From NCBI GenBank assembly GCA_009835515.1, contig VXXH01000602.1, positions 1-5,820 on the forward strand: a stretch of DNA of 5,820 bases, written 5' to 3'. Positions 1 to 4,767 of this stretch are shown here, one piece after another. This stretch comes from Candidatus Poribacteria bacterium (lineage in GTDB: Bacteria > Poribacteria > WGA-4E > WGA-3G). The notes beneath the pieces were generated by a model. That model searched no databases and was not told the DNA's origin. It saw only the letters and a program-made list of their open reading frames with translations. The number at the start of each line of letters is the position of its first letter. The stretch's first letter is position 1. The translations under genes and the position numbers were made by a program.

Positions 1-755
1 AGGTAGATCCTAATGCCTTTTTCATGCGGTGAGAAAGACGCGTTACAGTGTAAGCTGAGGAAAAGTTGTCCTTGCTTCTGCTTAGCGACCTGAATGCGTT
101 GAAGTTGTGTTCTTTTGGTATCTGTCTCGCGGGTGAGATAAATTTGTATGCCGTGCTGTTTACTCATCCGTTGAAGTTGTTTTGCGAGTACAAGGACAAT
201 GTTTTTCTCAAGGATCCCAGTGCTGCCTTCGCATCCTTGGTCATCTCCACCGTGTCCCGGATCAACAATAATTGCCAAATTCTGAGGGGTATCTGTCTCC
301 ACAGGGGTCCAAGTGCTTTTGGATCTTATCTGTAGCCTATTCAAGTTGGAGTTGTAAATGACATCAACGTCGTTAAGAATTGGTAGAAGTTGCTTAAAAA
401 AAGCGATGGGCAGCATGGGGCGTTGAGCGATAAGTATAGGCGGTGTAGAAAGCGTAACTGTCTTAACTGTCTGTCCACCAGAGTCAATACTAACTGTCGA
501 TTTACCCATTTGCAGGCGGATTTCTCTACCTCTGGTTTTAAGGGTGAGTCGTTTTTGAGGATGGTTATATTGATGGGTCGCCGCGGGATCGATGACCTGT
601 TTCACCGCGTCAACGGGGAGGTAGACCTGCTTTTCTCGGTATTGCGCAGGTACTTCCGCAATGGTTTTCCCATCTGCGTCAATGAAACGGACGGAGGGTT
701 CTTCGGCGATACTACTAAGCGTGGCAGCAAAAACAAGAATGCCTAAGAAAAGCAC
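1..755 (-). CDS. N-acetylmuramoyl-L-alanine amidase, Amidase_3 type, with N-terminal stalk-like domain (3' end outside window)
   Basis: Cell-wall hydrolase predicted to cut the amide bond between N-acetylmuramic acid and L-alanine in peptidoglycan, acting in the periplasm. I translated the minus strand by hand; the frame is open down to base 1 and the C-terminus is cut by the window edge. Numbered from GTG at 755, residues 1-17 are hydrophobic and end in SSIA before EE, like a signal peptide. Residues about 22-147 resemble a copper amine oxidase N-terminal (stalk) domain, a looser assignment. Residues from 162 match Amidase_3: IIVDPGHGG with zinc ligand His168, GILEKN with zinc ligand Glu183, and SLHCNA with zinc ligand His236. 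The His-to-Glu spacing of 15 is normal for the family; the catalytic Glu lies beyond the window. The start is uncertain. GTG 755 is the only canonical start between the rplY stop and the signal core, but it has no Shine-Dalgarno, and the basic stretch just upstream (KVNRY-LPLK-like) would make a better signal n-region. The frame stays open back to a TAG at 990-992. Family call firm, start not. Confidence 0.85.
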   Translation of the reverse strand, partial: MLFLGILVFAATLSSIAEEPSVRFIDADGKTIAEVPAQYREKQVYLPVDAVKQVIDPAATHQYNHPQKRLTLKTRGREIRLQMGKSTVSIDSGGQTVKTVTLSTPPILIAQRPMLPIAFFKQLLPILNDVDVIYNSNLNRLQIRSKSTWTPVETDTPQNLAIIVDPGHGGDDQGCEGSTGILEKNIVLVLAKQLQRMSKQHGIQIYLTRETDTKRTQLQRIQVAKQKQGQLFLSLHCNASFSPHEKGIRIY

Positions 756-822
756 GCCGACTTTAAGAGGGAGAGCGTACCTATTGACGTACTTTCCTTG
801 TGCTTTCTTGATACAAACAGCG

Positions 823-1524
823 TTATTCGTCCTCGTCGTCGTCCCTACGTCTACGTGAGATAATTTCTGGTTCCGAAGGCTGTTCAGCAGCGGCTTCTTC
901 ACCTTCTTCACCTTCACCTTCACCTTCTTCACCTTCTTCAGCCTCTGGTATTTCGTCTTCGAGTTGGACACGCGGCTGGCTGACCGTCGCTATAATCCGT
1001 TGCGGGTCATCTAAGATTTCGATGTCCTCATCGAGGCTTAAATCACTCACGTGGATAGCGTCACCGATGTCTAATTCACCAACGTCAATCGAAATATCAG
1101 TCGGCGTTCGCATTGGCAGACAATGAAGTGACACGTGGCGGAGCGGAAATTCGAGGACCCCACCCTCCTGCACGCCGGGCGGATTGCCTTCCAAAACCAC
1201 CGGGACGGCTGATGTTACAGGTTCATCCAGCGAGATTCTGATGAAATCCGCATGGACCAACGTATGCTTTTCCACCGGATGGCGTTGAATTTCTTTGATG
1301 ATAACGGTTTCACTATCCGCTTCACCGATTATCATATTGATGATGACGTTTTCGCCGTACGTTCGTAGAAATTGGTTGAAGGTTCGTGCGTTAAGTTGAA
1401 TCGGCACGGTGTCTTGCGCGCGCCCATACAACACAGCGGGGAGTCCACCTTTACGTCGTAGATCGCGTGCGCTCTGCTTCCCGAAAGTGTCGCGTTGTTG
1501 AACCTCTAATTTTGCTTGTAGCAT
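823..1524 (-). CDS. rplY: 50S ribosomal protein L25 / general stress protein CTC
   Basis: Large-subunit ribosomal protein that binds 5S rRNA, here in the long two-domain CTC/TL5 form (233 residues against about 94 for the single-domain E. coli protein). Residues 1-95 are the 5S rRNA-binding barrel, with the typical KQSARDLRRKGGLPAVLYG segment at 16-34 and the EIQRHPVEKHTLVHADF segment at 78-94. Residues about 100-185 are the CTC C-terminal domain (PVVLEGNPPGVQEGGVLE, then DVGELDIGDAIHVSDL). Residues 187-233 form an acidic low-complexity tail of Glu/Gly repeats that ends in four Arg followed by DDDEDE. ATG at 1524 is chosen because the family N-terminus begins there; AAAAAGG at 1537-1543 is a possible ribosome-binding site with a longish 12-base gap. 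It follows tRNA-Gln by 53 AT-rich bases with no terminator hairpin. That gap contains TATATA/TATAGA sequences that could form a weak promoter, but no good -35 partner is seen. Confidence 0.95.
   Translation of the reverse strand: MLQAKLEVQQRDTFGKQSARDLRRKGGLPAVLYGRAQDTVPIQLNARTFNQFLRTYGENVIINMIIGEADSETVIIKEIQRHPVEKHTLVHADFIRISLDEPVTSAVPVVLEGNPPGVQEGGVLEFPLRHVSLHCLPMRTPTDISIDVGELDIGDAIHVSDLSLDEDIEILDDPQRIIATVSQPRVQLEDEIPEAEEGEEGEGEGEEGEEAAAEQPSEPEIISRRRRDDDEDE
895..939 (-). repeat. Glu/Gly codon repeat in the L25 C-terminal tail
   Basis: Fifteen codons at L25 residues 196-210 use only GAA and GGT, giving runs of EEG and EG units. The DNA is therefore a near-perfect GAAGAAGGT/GAAGGT microsatellite-like tract. 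Acidic extensions are common on CTC-type L25 proteins, so the tail itself is expected, but single-codon use makes this stretch prone to slippage and length variation. Shifted by one base, the same tract reads as Lys-Val repeats containing several in-frame GTG codons. That shifted frame continues into the downstream amidase. Confidence 0.8.
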
Positions 1525-1577
1525 TTCAAAATACTGCCTTTTTCTCTATATATTCAAAAACTGCATCCAAAAGGAGA

Positions 1578-1649
1578 CAGGGCGGGTAGGATTCGAACCT
1601 ACGCATGCAGGTTCCAAAGACCTGTGCCTTACCACTTGGCCACCGCCCT
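1578..1649 (-). tRNA. tRNA-Gln (anticodon UUG)
   Basis: A complete 72-base cloverleaf can be folded by eye. It has a 7-bp acceptor stem AGGGCGG/CCGCCCT, a 3-bp D stem GCC/GGC, a 5-bp anticodon stem CAGGT/ACCTG with loop CTTTGGA, a 5-base variable region CATGC, and a 5-bp T stem GTAGG/CCTAC with loop TTCGAAT. The discriminator base is G73. The anticodon TTG lies at 1615-1617 and reads glutamine CAA/CAG codons. The 3' CCA is not encoded: G73 is followed by TCTCC, so CCA must be added by nucleotidyltransferase. The 5' end immediately follows the ispE stop codon, with zero spacing, so the tRNA is probably cut from an ispE transcript by RNase P. The first pair is A1-U72, whereas bacterial tRNA-Gln usually has U1-A72. 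Confidence 0.97.
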
Positions 1650-2531
1650 TTAATTATCAATGTATACACCGACAGGACTGGTTACCGTCGTTTCGCAAAA
1701 ATTTACTTTGTTTCTGAAGTGTGATTCGCTCTGGCGTGCTGCTTCACTATCATGCATTATAGCGAACAGCGTGGCACCGCTCCCTGACATCAACGCGCCA
1801 CAACAACCGTACTGCGTAGAGAGTTCAGTTTTTAGCACAGCGATTTCGGGATGTTCGGAAAAAACGGGTATCTCAAGAAGATTATAAAGGTTTTTCCCGA
1901 TGCTGAGGACATCACCCTTCTCTATGTAAGTCCTTATAATTATACTGTCTTTTTCACGCGTTGTCAAGCGAAAGTTTAACTTTTTAAAAATAGCCGCTGT
2001 TGAGATTTCAATGCCCGGGTTTAAAAGGAGAAGGGGTAGATCAGGGAGTGCGGGAAGACGCGTTAACTGATCGCCGATACCAAACCCTAATGCGGCACCG
2101 CCGTGCAGACAAAACGGGACATCTGCGCCTAACTGCGCCCCAAGGTGCATTAGGGTTTCTTGTGTCAAACCGAGTCCAAAAAGTTCGCTCACACCGTGAA
2201 GGGCGGCAGCAGCGTTTGCACTCCCGCCTGCGAGTCCAGCTGCAACCGGAATCCGTTTGTGGATGTCAATTGCGATACCGCCAATACCCCCTACGGTATC
2301 GCTGAGCAGCTGGGCCGCTTGATATGCCAGATTACGTGAATCGCATGGAACCGCTGGATGTTCACAGTAAACTGTTATGTCCTTCGTCTCCTGTTTGCGG
2401 ATGATAACATCGTCGTGCAAACCGATGGAATGGAAGATCGTTTCGAGGTTGTGATAACCGTCTTCGCGTTTGCCTACGACATCCAGATAGAGGTTGATTT
2501 TTGCGTGGGCGCGAACCCGTAAATTTCGCAC
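1650..2531 (-). CDS. ispE: 4-diphosphocytidyl-2-C-methyl-D-erythritol kinase
   Basis: Cytosolic GHMP-family kinase of the MEP isoprenoid pathway; it phosphorylates CDP-methylerythritol at the 2-hydroxyl using ATP. The 293-residue length is normal (E. coli 283). Motifs appear in order: AHAKINLYLDVVGKREDGYH at 8-27 with the conserved substrate-site Lys11; the glycine-rich ATP loop PVAAGLAGGSANAAAAL at 95-111; GADVPF at 135-140 with the catalytic Asp137; and the third GHMP motif LMSGSGATLFA at 247-257. The ATP loop reads GLAGGSANAA where GLGGGSSDAA is usual; these are conservative changes. The start is GTG at 2531, the only usable start because the in-frame TGA of the preceding lipoprotein gene lies five codons upstream. 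The 12-base gap CAGACAAAAATC has no Shine-Dalgarno, so translation is probably coupled to the upstream gene. The stop codon abuts tRNA-Gln. Confidence 0.96.
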   Translation of the reverse strand: MRNLRVRAHAKINLYLDVVGKREDGYHNLETIFHSIGLHDDVIIRKQETKDITVYCEHPAVPCDSRNLAYQAAQLLSDTVGGIGGIAIDIHKRIPVAAGLAGGSANAAAALHGVSELFGLGLTQETLMHLGAQLGADVPFCLHGGAALGFGIGDQLTRLPALPDLPLLLLNPGIEISTAAIFKKLNFRLTTREKDSIIIRTYIEKGDVLSIGKNLYNLLEIPVFSEHPEIAVLKTELSTQYGCCGALMSGSGATLFAIMHDSEAARQSESHFRNKVNFCETTVTSPVGVYIDN

Positions 2532-2543
2532 GATTTTTGTCTG

Positions 2544-3434
2544 TCAATCCGCTAATTCTGATAACGGGATGATTTCAAAATCCTCCGATAGAAACCGTGC
2601 CGTGTCAAACTTACTGTCCTTAATCTCGACATTCAGTTCGACTTTGGCAATATTCACAGCAACCCGCGTCTGTTCAGGTGGACGTTCGATTTCAACCTTA
2701 TGTGGCCGTAAGATACCGCCCACTTTTCGATAGTCGGAGAAAGTGGCGCGTTGCTGAAGCACTCCGTTTTTATCGTGGATATGCCAACCTGTCACTCGCG
2801 GTTCCCCGTCACGGACAAAGAGGGTGATGGTTTCTACATGTCCCTCTTTGACTCCCGGACGCGTGATAGTAAATTTTGCACCCGAACTTTCAACCGACGT
2901 GAATTCATTGGTGCGTCCATCAAGGAACGGGTTGGCAAAGATAGCACTCAGCACATCCGACACGCGTAAATCCACGCCAAAAATTTCTCGCAAAACCCCA
3001 TCGGATAGTGGACCGCGGTAAGTTTTTTCTTCGTTCAGCAGCGCGAGTATGAATTGATTTTCGTCTTGATTGGCGATAGCCACTCCACGTGGTTCGTTGA
3101 TCGGTCCTAATGCTTGGATCAGGAGCAATTCCCCACCGTTTTCCGACTTTTTATACCACAACGATTCTCGAACTTCTTCGCGCTGATCGCCTTCCTCAAT
3201 CGTTACCTTCATCTGGGTAATCTTTAAGGAGCCGGTAAGATCGTATCGCGCTTGCAGTGTATTAAGGATACTGTCTACTTCCGCACGGGTGGCGGGTGAC
3301 AATCGATCCGCGGAAGTACTCGGAATACATCCAGCAATGACTACGAACAGTAGAAAGCACACAGCGTGCCCTGTCCAAAAAATCGCTGGCTGACAATCGT
3401 TCCTACTGGGGATTCGGTGTACCGGATATGACAT
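2544..3434 (-). CDS. Outer-membrane lipoprotein, LolA/LolB-like (DUF4292-type)
   Basis: Predicted lipoprotein of 296 residues. The N-terminus has Arg7 and Arg11, a hydrophobic run FLLFVVIAG at 27-35, and lipobox I-A-G-C with lipidated Cys36. Position +2 is Ile, not Asp, so by the E. coli rule it would go to the outer membrane. The mature part (about 46-290) alternates short strands and ends in FLSEDFEIIP. It lacks catalytic motifs and resembles the lipid-binding LolA/LolB half-barrel, particularly DUF4292 proteins. Its position directly before ispE and tRNA-Gln matches lolB in gammaproteobacteria, so a role in moving lipoproteins or lipids to the outer membrane is plausible. At 296 residues it is longer than E. 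coli LolB (207) and I do not claim orthology. ATG 3434 is chosen because it gives a proper signal peptide, has GGAAG nine bases upstream, and sits one base after the argD stop. A frame-extended start at 3593 would put 53 extra residues before the signal and overlap argD. Confidence 0.75.
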   Translation of the reverse strand: MSYPVHRIPSRNDCQPAIFWTGHAVCFLLFVVIAGCIPSTSADRLSPATRAEVDSILNTLQARYDLTGSLKITQMKVTIEEGDQREEVRESLWYKKSENGGELLLIQALGPINEPRGVAIANQDENQFILALLNEEKTYRGPLSDGVLREIFGVDLRVSDVLSAIFANPFLDGRTNEFTSVESSGAKFTITRPGVKEGHVETITLFVRDGEPRVTGWHIHDKNGVLQQRATFSDYRKVGGILRPHKVEIERPPEQTRVAVNIAKVELNVEIKDSKFDTARFLSEDFEIIPLSELAD

Positions 3435-3435
3435 C

Positions 3436-4626
3436 TTAAAGAGCTTCCGACATCGATTTTTCGACGATATTAACGGCTTCCTCAACGTGGCCGGCGTTAA
3501 TATTAAGTGGCGGTAAGAATCGGAGGACATAATCGTTGGTGCATATTGTGACAAGTCCGTTCTCAATACATTTCGCGGCGAGTGGTTTGGCATCGACTTC
3601 CGTGACTAAACCGCGGAGTAAGCCTTTCCCACGCACCTCTTTAATCGGATACTTGCCCTTGAGTTCCATGAGTCCGCCAGCGAGATAATTCCCCATTTTA
3701 ACGGCGTTCACGGCGAGATTTTCTTCCAGAATCGTTCTGACGGTTGCGGCTGCCGCTGCAGTAACTAACGGATTCCCACCGAATGTCGCTGCGTGGGTGC
3801 CGGGAACAAAGCTCTCCGCGATATGTCGTTTCGCTAACATCGCACCGATAGGTACACCGCTACCGAGTGCCTTTGCCATGGTAATCACATCTGGCACGAC
3901 ACCGTAACTCTGGTATCCGAAGAAGGTCCCCAATCTCCCCATTGCTGTCTGTACTTCGTCAAAGATCAGTAGCAGATTATGTTTATCACAGAGTTCTCGT
4001 AATCCTTGGAGGTAGCCATCGCTTGGCATATTAACGCCGCCTTCGGACTGAATCGGTTCAACTAAGATAGCACAGGTCTTTTCACTGATGGCGGCTTCCG
4101 TTGCTTCCAGATCGTCGAACGGCACGTATTTGAAACCTTCAAGCATCGGTTCAAACCCGACGTGATATTTCGTCTGTGCAGTGGCAGTGATGGTTGCCAT
4201 TGTCCGTCCATGGAATGAGTTGTCCATTGTGATGATTTCGTAGGCATCCGTTCTGCCGTTGTCTTTGGTGTATTTCCGCGCCAGTTTGATCGCTGCTTCG
4301 TTCGCTTCAGCACCGCTATTACAGAAGAAGCACTGATCCATGTCGGAGTTGTCGATGAGGAGTTTCGCGAGTTCTGCCTGCGGTTGAATATAATAGAGAT
4401 TGGACGTGTGCAGCAGGTTGCCAGCCTGCTCACGGATGGCTTCGACGACTTTCGGGTGGCAATGTCCTAAGCCGTTAACAGCAAGTCCACCAAGGAAGTC
4501 GAGGTATTTTTTGCCATCGGCATCCCAGAGGTAAGGTCCTTCGCCTTTAACGAATGCGAGACTTCTGTCGCCGTAAGTATTAATAATATATTCTGTCGCC
4601 ATCGCTTTAATTTCAGCGGTTGTCAT
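3436..4626 (-). CDS. argD: Acetylornithine aminotransferase (class III PLP-dependent)
   Basis: Class III pyridoxal-phosphate aminotransferase of 396 residues, the normal ArgD length. ArgD converts N-acetylglutamate semialdehyde and glutamate to N-acetylornithine and 2-oxoglutarate in arginine synthesis, and may also serve lysine synthesis. Visible motifs: YLDFLGGLAVNGLGHCHP at 41-58; NLYYIQPQAELAKLL at 76-90, typical of ArgD; the phosphate-binding CNSGAEANEAAIKLARK at 102-118; SFHGRT at 137-142; FDEVQTAMGRLG at 222-233 with the PLP-nitrogen Asp223; the Schiff-base Lys252 in TMAKALGSGVPIG; TFGGNP at 281-286; and LRFLPPLNI at 368-376. The VEPIQSEGG segment (189-197) has Ser where ArgD usually has Gly. 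ATG 4626 has AGGAGG at 4638-4643. No other arginine gene lies in the window, so ornithine or another acyl-ornithine type aminotransferase cannot be fully excluded. Confidence 0.88.
   Translation of the reverse strand: MTTAEIKAMATEYIINTYGDRSLAFVKGEGPYLWDADGKKYLDFLGGLAVNGLGHCHPKVVEAIREQAGNLLHTSNLYYIQPQAELAKLLIDNSDMDQCFFCNSGAEANEAAIKLARKYTKDNGRTDAYEIITMDNSFHGRTMATITATAQTKYHVGFEPMLEGFKYVPFDDLEATEAAISEKTCAILVEPIQSEGGVNMPSDGYLQGLRELCDKHNLLLIFDEVQTAMGRLGTFFGYQSYGVVPDVITMAKALGSGVPIGAMLAKRHIAESFVPGTHAATFGGNPLVTAAAAATVRTILEENLAVNAVKMGNYLAGGLMELKGKYPIKEVRGKGLLRGLVTEVDAKPLAAKCIENGLVTICTNDYVLRFLPPLNINAGHVEEAVNIVEKSMSEAL
3444..3448 (-). promoter_or_regulatory. Ribosome-binding site for the LolB-like lipoprotein
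   Basis: GGAAG lies nine bases upstream of ATG 3434, inside the last codons of argD (Ser-Glu-Ala-Leu-stop). With the TAA-G-ATG junction this supports starting the lipoprotein at 3434 and suggests that its translation is coupled to argD. Confidence 0.6.
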
Positions 4627-4637
4627 TTTTTATATGG

Positions 4638-4643
4638 CCTCCT
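4638..4643 (-). promoter_or_regulatory. Shine-Dalgarno for argD
   Basis: A perfect AGGAGG ends 11 bases before ATG 4626 and is the strongest ribosome-binding site in the window. The spacing is somewhat long but confirms the 4626 start over the in-frame ATG at codon 9. Confidence 0.75.
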
Positions 4644-4672
4644 GTTCTGCTCTCCAAATGTAAAGCAAAGAC

Positions 4673-4698
4673 AAATTATGCCATTTAAGGCATAATTT
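4673..4698. other. Perfect 10-bp inverted repeat upstream of argD (terminator or operator)
   Basis: Arms AAATTATGCC and GGCATAATTT are exact reverse complements around the 6-base loop ATTTAA. It lies 69 bases after the dehydratase stop and 46 bases before the argD ATG, the only sizeable gap between genes. On the minus strand the 3' arm ends in AATTT and is followed by a broken T-rich stretch (GTCTTTGCTTTACATTT), so it could be a weak Rho-independent terminator for the dehydratase. Alternatively it is an operator for argD: the minus-strand arm contains CATAAT, close to a -10 box, though no matching -35 is seen. It does not resemble the E. coli ARG box as I recall it. Confidence 0.45.
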
Positions 4699-4767
4699 CA
4701 TTACGAGCAGGTTGCTGGTTAATTCGTGATTTTCCTGGGGACTTGTGCGTTTCTGCCCCTTCTAAAA

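Noticed and set aside
66..746. Plus-strand open frames at 66-335 and 390-746 as possible small genes
   Set aside because: They lie antisense to the amidase frame, which has clear family motifs (DPGHGG, LEKN, SLHCNA). Their own translations show no recognisable domain.
895..939. GAA/GGT repeat as a possible CRISPR-like or intergenic tandem repeat
   Set aside because: It is in frame within rplY and encodes a Glu/Gly tail, with no spacers.
1525..1577. Terminator after tRNA-Gln or promoter for rplY
   Set aside because: A short T-run and TATATA-like sequences are present, but there is no hairpin before the T-run and no -35 box at a proper distance.
3435..3593. Extended N-terminus of the lipoprotein (start at 3593)
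   Set aside because: It would place 53 residues before a standard lipoprotein signal peptide and overlap argD in another frame; ATG 3434 has a Shine-Dalgarno and the correct signal layout.
4736..4761. GGGG...CCCC hairpin just downstream of the dehydratase stop as terminator
   Set aside because: Only a 4-bp stem with a long unpaired loop and no T-tract follows; the palindrome at 4673-4698 is the better candidate.
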